From positions 2,976,001-3,040,000 of the forward strand of contig NC_057764.1 of NCBI RefSeq assembly GCF_010389155.1: a stretch of DNA of 64,000 bases, written 5' to 3'. A program made the position numbers and the translations under genes. The stretch comes from Erigeron canadensis. Lineage: Eukaryota > Streptophyta > Magnoliopsida > Asterales > Asteraceae. The notes under the pieces were generated by a model. That model worked only from the letters and a program-made list of their open reading frames with translations. It was not told the origin of the DNA and searched no databases. Below are positions 48,582 through 60,220 of this stretch, in pieces. Every line of letters begins with the position of its first letter. Position 1 is the stretch's first letter.

Positions 48582-48815
48582 CATCAATTCAAGGTGGAAC
48601 AGATATTCAAGATTTGTTTCGTAAATTGTACTGTAATGCGTTTGAATTTATGAGACAAGAACTTAACAGTCACAACCCTTCCGGCCTCATGCATATACAT
48701 TTCACAAATATATATAAATAATATATATGGTCATTATGTATTTAATTTGTTAAACGCTTCATCTTCCACAAATACTCGTATAATACATTACTCCTGACAT
48801 AAATTAACAATTAAT

Positions 48816-49087
48816 CACTATAAAAAATGTTGCATTTGTTCACAATTTTAGTTAGTGTAAACAAATTAAAATTTTTTTTACGCTTTTATGTGTGTAAAGA
48901 TATATATAACTAAATTGTGTCTAAATTTCTCCACACCAAAAAGTGTGTAGAACTAAAAGTTCACACTAAAAAATGTGAACTTTTAGTTGCACACACTTTT
49001 TGGTGTGGAGAAATTTCTACACACTCTTAATTCTACATATTTTTACACGCATAAAAGCGTGACAAATTTTTTAATTTGTTTGTAGTG
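48816..49087. mobile_element. CACTA-type MITE with a strong hairpin
   Basis: The element begins CACTATAAAAAA and ends TTTGTTTGTAGTG, flanked by AAT on both sides (48813-48815 and 49088-49090), the 3-bp target length of CACTA elements. Its centre is a near-perfect inverted repeat: aatttctccacaccaaaaag and its complement in arms of about 60 bp around the loop taaaaaat near 48970. The internal words are ttcacac and gtgtgaa. 272 bp, no coding capacity. Confidence 0.85.
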
Positions 49088-49118
49088 AATCCGTATGTGT
49101 GTATATATATATATATAT

Positions 49119-49505
49119 GAGAACAATCAAATAAGAACGGTTTTAAAATAAGAACGGTGAGAACATTTAAAAAACATCATTTTGATGCATTAAAAGTCCA
49201 TAAAACTAACATAGTGCTTAACTAATTATCATTATTTTAAGTGTTTAACAACACATTGATCCGTCAAAATCGAAAAAATCAAGTTTTTTGGTGGATGCAT
49301 TATTTTGAAGAATATGCATCCAAGATGGATGCACAAAACAAAAAACATGATTTTCTTGATTTTGACAGGCCAATGTGTTGTTATACACTTAAATAATGAT
49401 AATTAGTTAAGCACTATGTTAGTTTTATGGACTTTTAATGCATCAAAATGATGTTTTTTAAGTGTTCTCATCGTTCTTATTTTAAGACTGTTCTCACTGG
49501 AGTGT
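49119..49505. mobile_element. Fold-back MITE inserted in a (TA)n tract
   Basis: The arms gagaacaatcaaataagaac and, inverted, gagaacagtcttaaaataag pair, and pairing continues through the 40-bp block containing acatcattttgatgcattaa. Both flanks are (TA)n (49100-49118 and 49506-49540), like the Micron family of rice that inserts into TA microsatellites. It starts 32 bp after the CACTA MITE ends. Confidence 0.75.
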
Positions 49506-49540
49506 TATATATATATATATATATCTATATATATATATAA

Positions 49541-49985
49541 TGAATTTTTTCCCGCATCTACTGTATGTAAACAAAATAATGATATTATCATTATCACACT
49601 GTTTTTGGTTGAGTATGTAACTATGCAAGCCACTAAAAAATATGATAAAATTAGTAATCGTATAATATAGCGGCTGTAGGATCAGAGGAGCATGCAATAA
49701 GTAAAAAAGATGCATGATAATGTGACGAAGAAAATTAATTAATGGTAAAAGTATATAAAGTAGTTGAATAAGTTAATCAACTACCAAATGTCCAAATTGT
49801 TGAACGGGACAGTTTAAAACTTAAGATAACTTTTAATTTATTTGTTTGATGATTTTTAATATATACTCCTCTAATATATATATATATATTAACAGCAGTT
49901 ATACTCCTCTAATATATACTCTAATATCTAATATATAGAATGAGTTTTATAGATTTGATGTAATAGAGAAATATATATATAACCG
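49541..49985. other. AT-rich stretch with TA microsatellites
   Basis: No gene. Several short (TA)n runs occur, and the word actcctctaatatatat is present twice near 49865 and 49903. Confidence 0.4.
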
Positions 49986-49994
49986 GACAGCCGA

Positions 49995-50100
49995 TACAAC
50001 TTAGCTAGTGGTCAAAAGACCCAATGTCAATTTAAAAAATCTCATATTCGACCTTTAACATGTATTACTTAGGCTTTTCTTAAGCTTGGACCTCTTTTTT
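49995..50100 (+). mobile_element. Possible SINE relic
   Basis: A box A-like word cttagctagtggtcaaaag and a degenerate box B-like word atattcgacc occur at tRNA-like spacing. Tentative. Confidence 0.3.
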
Positions 50101-51038
50101 ACTGTGTTTTTCTCTTTCCTAATGACCATGTCCTCATTCGCCACGAATCACAAATCTTCCTTAATTTTTATATTCACACATATATATATAACGCCGATCT
50201 TCTATCTATCTTTATCTCTCTCTCTCTCTCTTCATCCCAACGATGGGAATCAACGAAGAGCTATTTGATGAGCTCGTTGCCAACCTCTTCCTCATCAATG
50301 AGGTTTTGGACGGGGTGTCGATGGGAGATTAGGAAAGGCAAAAATTAATTTGATACAACTTTAATCTCTTTATTTTGATGAAACTTTACAATAAAATTAC
50401 AATAAAATAAGAGCAGTTAATAATAAGTACAACTAGTAGCATGTTGTGGTCTTTTACAATGAACTTCAAGCATGACCTAAGGACAATGCTAATGGGGCTA
50501 GGCATGGCCATGCCTAGCGGCAAACATCGCCGCCACGCTTTAGGCATGACCTAGGCATGGAGATTTTAGGCATCAGGCATGGGTGTAGGCACATACTTTT
50601 TCTGACCGTTGGAAGCTTTATAACGTCTCTTTACCATATTAAATTATTTTCTTTTTGGACCATTTCAACACATAATATTTTTTACTTTTATATTTCTCAT
50701 ATAGTCATTGAATATTATAATTAACCCCCTATATTTTTAAGTTTGACAAATATACACCACTTGATTATAGTTTGACATATATGTATTTTGTTTATTTTCT
50801 TTAAGTTCTACACAAGTTTTATATTTTTAAATAAATTATATTTATATTCATTGTTTAAAATTATAACTATATATGAAAAAATAAATATAAAGATAATAAA
50901 GTTAAATTATTTGAGGTATGGGGAGACATGGTTGTCATGGGTTAGACATGATTAAGCATGAAATGATGTGAAGGTATATTATTAGTGGATTGCTAGGTAT
51001 GGCGACGCATGAGATGCATAATTGCCATCATCCTAACA
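50101..51038. other. Gene-free stretch with a (CT)n microsatellite
   Basis: A (TC)n run at 50214-50230 precedes a 29-codon frame (ATG 50242, MGINEELFDELVANLF) that I do not recognise and do not call a gene. From 50490 to 50600 the word ggcatgg/ccatgcct recurs in both orientations, with tttttctgaccgttgga similar to the Harbinger 5' flank at 21110; this may be a Harbinger MITE whose ends I could not fix. Confidence 0.35.
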
Positions 51039-51565
51039 AACTACAACAAATATATTATTTATTAACACTCATTTCTTCACATTTTCTAAAAATGTCAAAA
51101 AAAATTGTTAATTTGTTCACAATTATAAATGTGTTAAAAGAACTCACATTTAAAAGTGTGAAAAAAGTTAAAGAATCAAAAATTTTTCACAATTATATAT
51201 GCAGAAATAAAAAATTCACGTTTTAAGTGTGTAAAAATATATAATTGTTCACAATTAAAAGTGTTGATATAATTTGTGACACCAAATTTCCTCACACAAG
51301 AGAAAGTGCGAGGAATTTAAGTGTGACAAATTAGCTTTCACACTTTTAAGTGTGAAAATGTTGACATTTTTTCATATTTTTAAGTGTGAACATTTTGTTT
51401 ATACATTTATAGTTGTGAAAAAAGTATGATTTTTAAAAAAATTTCACACTTTTAAGTTTGAATTTTATTTATACAATTTTAAATGTGAATAAATTAACAT
51501 ATTTTTTCACACATTTTAAAAATGTGAGAAAATAAATGTGAGCAATTGACATTTTGATTGTAGTG
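51039..51565. mobile_element. CACTA-type MITE, related to 48816-49087
   Basis: The right end is gattgtagtg; the left end aactacaacaaa is a CACTACAA end with its first base changed. The interior repeats ttcacacttttaagtgtgaa-like words in both orientations about ten times, the same vocabulary as the 48816 element. 527 bp. Target bases ACA and ACT differ at one position. Confidence 0.65.
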
Positions 51566-51883
51566 ACTACACTTGTGTGATCTTAAAATAGGAACTTCAG
51601 TCTAATCATTTTTGTTAATCTAAAGTTTTAGACAACACAAACAAACTTATACTTCCCCTAAATGAAAATGAGTCCATGAAACTCAAATAATTAAACAAAC
51701 AAATAAAAATAAGAAAAAGGTTTAGATTTAGTGTTGGAATAATCAATAAAATAGGGATGGTAAATAAAGTGTAATTGTATAAGTATTTGTTACATTTTTT
51801 TTTGCTATAAATATATGTGAGAATGTAAGGTAATTTTTAAATGAGAATAATATATTTAAAGTGTCATAAACTTATAATTACTT

Positions 51884-52725
51884 AAGGGGTGCCTGGTTGG
51901 GGTTTTAGGGGTAGGGAATGATAAATGTAATGAATACCAATGCTTGGTAGGGGTAAAGAAAGATAATCAATACCTAATAGTTGGTAATGGAGCATTACTA
52001 AATAATTTGAGGGGTAAGGTAATCAAATCTCACAAATATCCTCTTCTATTCTTTCTCTACCCGAATCACCCCACATCACCTCCAACAACCGTCATCCAAC
52101 ATCACCTCCGACAGCCGCCATCCACCATCACCTTTGACAGCCGCCATCCGCCATCACTCCCGACAACCACCATTCGCCATCACCTTCGACATCCGCCATC
52201 AATCTCGATAGCCACCATCCGCCATCACTCCCGACAGCCGCCATCACTTCCAACAGCCGCCATCACCCATCTTCCTTAACACCTCCATCACTTCCGATAG
52301 CCACCACCACCCATCCTCAACATCCCAAAGAAACACCACAACCACCCCAGCGACCACCTTCGACAACTCGATTGGAGTATTATGGTGAGAAACCACCGTG
52401 TTCAATGGTGGTCGGAGATAATTCTGGTGGGTGGTGGTAGTTAGAAGTGTATTATTAGAGTGAGAAGCCACTATGTTCAATGGTCGTGGCCGGAGATAAT
52501 TCCGGTGGGCGGTGGTAGTTATAGTGTATTATTAGAGAGAGGGGGGAGAGAGAGAAAGAGATGGGGAGAGGAGGGGAAGTGAGGTGTGTGGGTCAGTGGG
52601 TGTGATAAAGGGTCTGTGATATAGCAAGTATTATTAGAGAGAGAAGAGTGTATAATGATAGTATTCCCTTTATATTCCCTTTCTCATTCCTTTTCCATTG
52701 CTCCCTTTTAACCAAGCACCCCCTT
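51884..52725. mobile_element. TIR element carrying a 26-bp minisatellite
   Basis: Left end aaggggtgcctggttgggg and inverted right end aagggggtgcttggttaaaa pair. Inside, 52060-52270 holds about seven imperfect copies of a 26-bp unit (cgccatcacctccgacagcc plus gccatc). The sequence gagaagccacYRTGTTCAATGG-type also occurs twice near 52390 and 52460. Long frames on both strands here simply follow the repeat. Confidence 0.6.
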
Positions 52726-52826
52726 AGTCTATACTTAAAAGTTCATATTTTGTTCAATCACATAGCACGTCTTCTTTGTTATAGTTATTTAGGAAAGGAT
52801 TAGAACCTCATATTGATTAATAATAA

Positions 52827-53582
52827 CTAGATTGGTACTCGCACAATGCAGTGACGATGAGACGGTGACGACGTGGTTATTAACGTAAAAATAATTTAAT
52901 TATGGTTAGCGATATGATGAATTTTTGCGGTGGGATGTGAAAAGGGAGGAAGGGGACGAATTGTGAATTAGAGTTTTTTTTCTATTTGTTTCTACGTGAG
53001 GGAGAGATAGATGTTGAATTCTTTTTAAAGACATTTTAGTCATAATGTATAAAATGAAAATAATGATGTATTAAGATTGAAGCTAAATTAAACATATCAA
53101 GTTCTTAAATTTAAGTGAGGGGGTTCAAATTCTTTTATAAGGGAGTATAAATAATAATAATTAATAATAATAGTAGTAATTTTATTTTTACTAAATCCTT
53201 TATAAAACAAACTACACCTCCCTTTTTTGAATTTTTTAATTTAAAAAACCCAAAACGTCCATAATTTTAAGTACATTCTCAACTTAAACATTACATCCAC
53301 CCAAAATACTTCTAAAATATTTTTCAACCCCAATTTATTCAAACTATCTCTCTCATTTATACACTAATTCAATTATTTCTGCTATACCTAATATACCTAA
53401 AAAATAGTTAATGAAATTATTTACAACTTACATTTCTCAACACTTAATATAACTACACTATCATCTTTTTTTGAACAACGATATAAATTATCCCTTTTAC
53501 AACAATTACCTTTACATTAATAAACATACCGCTACCGCCACTGTCATCGTCATATCCTATGCATTGCGCGGTACCCCTCTAG
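52827..53582. mobile_element. Mutator-like TIR element
   Basis: Left end ctagattggtactcgcacaa and inverted right end ctagaggggtaccgcgcaat pair and continue through acagtggcggtagcgg-like sequence to ttattaacgtaaa. Flanking 9-mers taataataa and taataatat agree at eight positions. Fragments of the same end occur near 6900, 41250 and 55790, so the family is repeated in this window. No transposase. Confidence 0.65.
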
Positions 53583-53664
53583 TAATAATATACACCTACA
53601 ATATAAGAATTTCCACTTTTCAAATTTATATGTTTCTTTACGAAATTAATTTAGATTTATTTTA

Positions 53665-54613
53665 GGGTAATTACACTTTTAGTCCCTGAACTTGGCACGT
53701 TTTTCACTTTTAGTCACTAAACTTTAAAATTGCAAATTATACACTAAACCTGCCACTTTTTTCACTTCTAGTCACCTAGTCAATTTTGTTACCTTTCCAC
53801 CGTTAACTTGCCCAGATTCGTTAGTTTTTTTTTTTTTTTTTCAGTTTTCGTCCTTTTCATTTATTCCATTATTAAAAGTGATAATCGATGAAAAGTACAT
53901 TCAAAACTCAATCTATTTATATGATTTATTACAAATTTATATAACACAAACAAAAATATTTACGGTTAAAACATAAGGTGTTATCAATTATTCAGAGAAA
54001 AAAAAAATCTAGAACACGTTACTCCGGATAACTGTTACAATATCTTATTTTTATTATAGTTTAGCAATAGTTAATAAATTGAATTAAGGAAAACTATATA
54101 AATTTATATAACACAAAAAAAATTATTTACGGTTAAAGTAGAAATAAGAAGCCTAAAAAATTTGAAACAGAGGCCTTAAAAAAAATCTAAATTTATAAAT
54201 AAAAAATTCAACTAACAATTATTTCATCGTCGTTCAAAAAAAATCAATTATTTCATCTAGTCAAACTCTTTTATAATCAATAAAGTAGTAAACTGTAAAC
54301 ATAAAAAAAATAATAATAATTTCAAAACCTCTCATAAATGAATATGTATTTTCACTAATAGAATAAAACAATATCTAAGACTTGAAGTTAGGCCGATTAT
54401 CACTTTTAATAATGGAATATTTGGAAAGAACAAAAAGTGAAGAAAAAAAACCCTACGAATCTAGGCAAGTTAACGGAGGAAAGGTAACAAAGTTGAGGCG
54501 GTGACCAAAAGTTAAAAAAAGTGGCAAGTTAAGTGTATAATTTGCAATTTATTAAGTTTAGTGACTAAAAGTGAAAAACATGTCAAGTTCAGAGACCAAA
54601 AATGTAATTTACC
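53665..54613. mobile_element. Mutator-like fold-back element, 225-bp arms
   Basis: The left arm (53665-53889, gggtaattacacttttagtc) and right arm (54392-54613, inverted ggtaaattacatttttggtc) pair throughout, down to attccattattaaaagtgat at their inner ends. The flanks are the identical 10-mer atttatttta (53655-53664 and 54614-54623). 949 bp. A tiny LINE-tail-like insertion lies inside at 54229-54244. No protein-coding region. Confidence 0.88.
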
Positions 54614-54734
54614 ATTTATTTTATTTAGATTAAAGTTACCTATATTATAATTGAAAACAAGGTTGTATAAATATTTACATCTTAAAGTTTTCATATCAAC
54701 AGGAGATGAACTTAAAACTTTATAATAAAAATAT

Positions 54735-55333
54735 GAGAAAATTACATTTTTGGTCTTTAAGTTGGCAAGATTTTCAGTTATTTCCCTTAAGTGAATTAAT
54801 TACAGAAAAAACCCTAAAGTTGGTCAATTTTTCATTTTTCATTCCATGACTAACAACCGTCTATAAGATCCGTTAAGTAAGGGGCAAATTCGTCATTTCA
54901 CCATGATCCCTTATTCTTCTTTTTCCAAACGTAAACACAAACCAAGATTTGTCAAGTTTTGCAGAGAACATAATGTCAACTGAAATCGCGGCGGCCGGAA
55001 ATTTGAAAACCACGTCGGAAAAAATAAATCTAGATTTATCTCTTGTTTCTTCGGATCAGGACACGAAACATGTTGCAATCGACTTAGAAATCAATTGCGC
55101 ACAAACTCTATTCAAAATAAATCCGATCTAGACTTTGCCCAAAAAACTTGACTTGCCGGAAAACCTTGCTTAAATTGAAAAGAAAGACAAACTAAACAAA
55201 GCAATTGCACTTCAAATTCAACCAAATCTAGCCAAAACATTGACCAACTTCAGGGTTTTTTCTGTAATTAATTCACTTAAAAATAATAACCGAAAATTCT
55301 GACAACTTTAGGGAACAAAAAAGTAATTTTCTC
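54735..55333. mobile_element. Mutator-like fold-back element with GC-rich core
   Basis: Arms of about 95 bp begin gagaaaattacatttttggt and, inverted, gagaaaattacttttttgtt. Identical 9-mers taaaaatat flank it (54726-54734 and 55334-55342). The core at 54960-55135 is less AT-rich and open for 61 codons (from the ATG at 54973, MSTEIAAAGNLKTTSEKINL), which could be captured host sequence. I do not recognise that peptide. Confidence 0.85.
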
Positions 55334-55342
55334 TAAAAATAT

Positions 55343-56750
55343 TTATGACATTTCAATATTAATCCAAAAGATACTAATAAAAGGAGGAATACATCAACAA
55401 CTCTTGCTTCTCTATTTTAAAATTTAAGACATTTTATTACATATATTATAGATTAATTGATGAAAAATATTTATATTTATATTCTTTTATAAAACAAACT
55501 CCCTCTCCTCTTCCTTAATTTTAAGAACCTGAAATGAAACATTTATCTTCCATCTTAATACATCCTTATTTCTACTTTATAGAGTATGACTAAAATGCCT
55601 TTAAAAAAATTCAACATTTATCTCTCCCTCACACAAAAACACATAACAAAAACCCTATCTTAAAATTCGTCCCCCTCCTCCCCCCTTTCATATCTCACGA
55701 AACAATTTATCATATCTCCAACCGCAATAAAATTACCTTTACGTTAATAATCACACCATCACTGTCGTCGTTACCGCCACTACATTACGTGGACACCAAT
55801 CTAGTTTATATTTTATTAATTTTTTAATTTGTATATGCATATTTAATGTTTGTGTATGACACTAAATTGAACCGAAATTAGTTTTTGTATGTCAATCCAA
55901 TTTTTTCTAAATGTAGTATCCTAGCAGGTTATCTGTATTTTTTAATGTGTTAACCAAAACTTATTTCTCCAACGATTAATTATTTTACCCATTAATTAAT
56001 AAGACTTATAATGTAAGACAATCCATGGGTCTTAATAATGTGTTCTTGAGTATTATTTTAAATGAAAAGAAGAGAAGTGATAAAATAAGAAAAGAAGAGA
56101 TTAAATCAATTTAAATCATCCCAAATATAAGGGAAGATTTTTTAAACAAAAACAACTAAAAAATCATTCAAAATCAATTCAAATCATCCAAAATATTAGA
56201 GTAAGTGTTTAATAAATAATTTTTTTTCGATTTTTTCATTTTTTGACACTTTGGTTCCCTACCTTCTAGAATTTGACTCTATTATTTTTTAAAGCATTTT
56301 CCATCTAAAGTTTACCATTTTTTTCTTCGTATTTTGTCTTTTATTGGCAAAATTTGACAAGTTTTAATAGAAATTGATATCACATTTTTGGATTTGACAA
56401 AAATTGATAAGTTTTGGTTTATAAGTTAAAAGCCACATGAAGAATACTCATTGGTTTAAATTTTTTTTAAAAACACTTTCCAAAAAATTGTTTGTAGACT
56501 AAACAGTCTACTTTTTTAGACAAAAGATAGTAGGAGCAGACTACTACTAGTAACTAATAGGTGCGTCAGGTCGCCACAACAAAAAAAAACATCTTAAACT
56601 GCCATAAGATCAATCCAACGGTCCAAATCAAACCTACTCTGTTTTCATCCGTACGATCACTCAACCCATCAATCGAGCGGGTAAATAGCCCGTACAAGAA
56701 GCATTCAAAATTCATACTTGCAATAACAACCTAACGTCTTCTTCATTTCC
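55343..56750. other. Gene-free stretch upstream of the PHD gene
   Basis: At 55480-55810 sequence like the right half of the 52827 element recurs (ttacgttaataatcacacca ... caatctagt). The rest is AT-rich. No gene. Confidence 0.4.
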
Positions 56751-56785
56751 ACACACACACTCACACACACACACACACACGCACA
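56751..56785. repeat. (CA)n microsatellite in the PHD gene leader or promoter
   Basis: About 16 CA units with two interruptions lie 100-135 bp before the start codon. A TATA-like gcatataaaaa follows at about 56807. Confidence 0.8.
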
Positions 56786-56885
56786 CTTCATTTCCTCTGT
56801 TTTTTTGCATATAAAAAAAATAAAAATAAAAAAAACTAACTCAAAAGCTGGATTCAGTCATTAATCTTCAAAACCCATTTCCAAA

Positions 56886-59722
56886 ATGTTACAAGAAGTT
56901 AAAAAAAGGAAAGAAAAAGCAGCAAAATGTTATGGGTTAGAGAGTTTTCTTCAGCCCGGTTGCCCGATTTCTGTATCCGGCCCGTTTCGTGACAATGTGC
57001 GTTTGTTTCTTGAAGAATGTGGGCAGGTTGAGGATTATAGTGTTGAAGGAATGCCGATTTGGTGCACATTACTCGTACACGAAAACCGAGGGTTTACACT
57101 TCCTTTGTATACTATTGAAGAATGTGTCAACAATTCTCTTCAACCTCTTTGTGATCACTGCAAATACTCTGGTATATTTTTTTAGTCCCAATTTTGGATT
57201 ATCATTATAAATATGGTGTTTACATTTTTTTTTTTAATTATTTTTTTTGTGTTAAATGTGTTTTCCTGAAATGGGGTTTCATTTTTATTGGTGTTTAAGT
57301 CTAAGTTTTCAGTTTTATAAGTGGGTTTTTGATAACTTGAAATGGGTTTTGGTTACTTAACATAAATTGGATAGGTCTCCCCCAAATCTTGATTTCAGGC
57401 TAGAGAAATGGACTGGTTTAGTTTTCTGAAATGGGGTGTCATTTTTATGGGTGTTTATGTCTAAATTTTCAGTTTTAGAATTGGAGTTTTGATAAATTGA
57501 AATGGGTTTTGGTTACTTAATTCAAATTGTATAGATTTCCCCCAAATTATGGTAAGGTTAGAGAAATGGACTGGTTTAGTTCTCTGAAATGGGGTGTCAT
57601 TTTTATTGGTTTTTGATAACTTGAAATGGGTTTTGGTTACTTATCTCAAATTGGATTGGTTTCCCCCAAATCTTGATTCCGGGTGAGAGAAATGGACTGG
57701 TTCAGTTTTCTGAAATGGGTTGTTGTTTATATTGGTGTTTATGTCTAAATTTTCAGTTTTATAAGTGGGTTTTTGATAAACTGAAATGGGGTTTAGTTAC
57801 TTACTTCAGATTGGATAGGTTTCTCCCAAATCTCGATTCCGTGTAAGAGAAATGGACTGTTTCAGTTTTCTGAAATGGGGTTTTAGTATTTTCGGTATCT
57901 TGAAACGGGTTCATGTTTATGGTTGAAATTGGAACACTGAGTCATGATGTGATGTTAACAGGATGGAGTCACAATTTTGTATCAAAAAAGAAGTACCATT
58001 TCATTATTCCGATTGACTACGAATGGAGCAAACCAATTGAGGAAGGTGTACTTGATCTTCAAACTCACATTTTACATGGTTTAATACATAGCAACGGATT
58101 TGGACACCTTCTCTGCATCAATGGAATTGAAGGTGGATCAAATCTCATTTGTGGTAGAGAAGTCATGGATCTTTGGGACAGAATCTGCACATCACTTCAT
58201 AGCAGGTTTCATTGAAGAAAACTTAAAAAAAAAAAAGATTTCATGGTTTTACATTGCACATTGTTTGGTTTAAGAATTAATATTGAATTTGATTTGTTTC
58301 GTTTTAAGGAAAATAAGCGTCGTGGATATCTCAAAGAAGAGAAAGATGGATCTTAGGTTGCTGTACGGGATATCCTATGGGTATACATGGTTTGGAAGAT
58401 GGGATTACAAGTTCTGCCATGGAAGTTTCGGGGTCACAAAAGATCAATACGAGCAAGCTCTTCAAATTTTAAGCTCTCTCAGACTCGACTTTATATCTCA
58501 GGATGATCATACTATAGAAACAATGATCACTAGATATCGCGAATTAAGTGATGATGAACTGATCACTATTCGAGACATGTTTAGGTTCATGCTTTCACTC
58601 AAATACCGAACCCCACAAAATAAAACCAATGTTGATTCAGTTTCAAAAACAAGACCCAAGTCCAAAAAGAAGAAGGAGAAATACGTGGGATGTAGAAAGT
58701 TTCCGAGTTTGGCAAACAGATTGGAGAGTAGATGGCAAGTGAAACGGCTAGAACATGTTGCTAATGTGGTGGTCAACATTTTAAAAGAAAAGAAAACTGG
58801 GATGAGCAGACAGGATTTAAGGGAAAATGCCCGGTTACACGTTGGTGATACTGGTTTGATCGATTATGTGCTGAAATCGATGGATAATGTGATTGTAGGG
58901 GAGTATGTGGTTCGGCGTGCACTTAATCCTTGTACAGGTTTTCTTGAGTATTCACTTCAAGATGAGAAATCAACTGACAGATTTGACTCGGTGATTTTGA
59001 GTGATGTATATGCAGATGTAGAGTATCTGTATCAGCATGTTTTGATAGATACAGATTCTGACGAGGTTAAGTTTGGAGTGAGCACGGTTTTAGACAGTAA
59101 AAATTTTACAAAGGAGTGGCCTTTTACTGATTATGTTGATGACATTTTGAGGTTTGTATGTCGACTAGAAGAACCTCTAGTTACCACTGAGTCAAGAAGA
59201 AACTCGGTTATTGAGTTTGTGGAGGTGCCATTTTATGCCACAATTGGTGATCTAAAAGCAGCAGTGGAAACTGCAATGAGAGACACATATTGTGTTATGG
59301 AGAAGTTTGAGGTTAGAGGGTTTGTGGAATCAGATGGTTTGGATGATAATGAGCTGATCTTTGGGACACTAGAGTCAGGGTCTGAGATCACGGCTAGTGG
59401 GTTTGGGGTTGACTTGTTGACTGCAAATAACTTGCAGTATGAAGGTGGTGCTGATAATTGGGTGTTGAAGTGTATATGTGGTGCGAGGGATGACGATGGA
59501 GAAAGGATGGTGGCATGTGATATTTGTGATGTGTGGCAGCATACACGGTGCAGTGGGATTGACGATGATGAGGCTGTTCCGCCGGTTTTCATGTGTTACC
59601 GTTGTTGTGACCCGGTTGCTCAAGAGAAGTACCCGGCCAAGGAGATCGTTGGCAAGGGTTTGATGGACTTGATGATGGTTCCTGTTTGTAAAGATGCACA
59701 AATTGATATGTTTTGCTATTGA
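56886..59722 (+). CDS. PHD-finger protein of the MS1/MMD1 family
   Basis: Three exons, 56886-57171, 57962-58205 and 58309-59722, with GT-AG introns in phase, encode 647 residues. The family-specific body shows LPLYTIEECV, DHCKYSGW across the first splice, HNFVSKKKYHFIIP, HGLIHSNGFGHLLCINGIEG, VMDLWDRIC and GYTWFGRWDYKF. A C4HC3 PHD finger lies at about residues 565-610: CICGARDDDGERMVACDICD, VWQHTRCSGI and CYRCC. The Arabidopsis family includes MALE STERILITY 1, MMD1/DUET and the At2g01810 and At1g33420 proteins; members act in the nucleus, and MS1 and MMD1 are needed for tapetum or male meiosis. The N-terminus suggests the At2g01810-like branch, but I cannot settle that by eye. Start chosen at the first ATG of the frame (MLQEVKKRKEK). 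No lesion was seen. Confidence 0.92.
57266..57905. repeat. Tandem repeat inside PHD intron 1
   Basis: Units starting ctgaaatggggt occur at 57266, 57426, 57584, 57710 and, partly, 57870. Spacings are 160, 158, 126 and 160 bp; the short one has lost about 34 bp. Units share cagttttataagtgggtttt and gagaaatggactggttcag. The array fills most of the 790-bp intron. Confidence 0.9.
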
Positions 59723-60199
59723 CAATATCCAATTCTTTCATTGTTTGGTAAATGTATAGACTATAGTGAATGTTCAGAACATGATTGATACAACAATAAA
59801 ACCTGATATGAGTTCAAGACATCCATTCTCATTTGTCACATAACTCACATACCATGTACGGAGTATATAACTGCAATTATCACAATGATAATGATGATGT
59901 ATATAACACCATATATATAAATGTATACTGGTGAGTAGTGAGTGCTTACTGAGGTAACTAAACTTGCTTGGAATGATGAATATGGAAGTAACATTGATGG
60001 TGTGTTTGGTTTTAATACTGAAATCACTATGGGATTAGGTTTTGAATAACAATGAAAGTGCCATCTTTAGATGGGTTTCACATACGTATGTATTAATGGG
60101 TTTGAATCTCAAAGCAATGAATCAAAGTACCAAACATTTTCCGTGAGAATAAAAGTTCTTTATTCTCAATCCCATTAAACAAACACACGGTTTTGACCT
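59723..60199. other. PHD gene 3' flank
   Basis: Presumed 3' untranslated sequence and downstream DNA; aataaaacc near 59796 could serve in polyadenylation. No other gene. Confidence 0.4.
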
Positions 60200-60220
60200 T
60201 CGATTTGTAACTTTTTTTTA

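Noticed and set aside
48585..48680. Heat-shock element array upstream of Hsp70
   Set aside because: GAA and TTC words occur but not at the 5-bp spacing of a real element, so I do not call one.
50242..50331. Small 29-codon gene after the (CT)n repeat
   Set aside because: A plausible Kozak-like start exists but the peptide is not recognised, is very short and lies in repeat-like DNA.
51944..52480. Long frames on both strands rich in His, Pro and Arg
   Set aside because: They are produced by the 26-bp minisatellite and have no other support.
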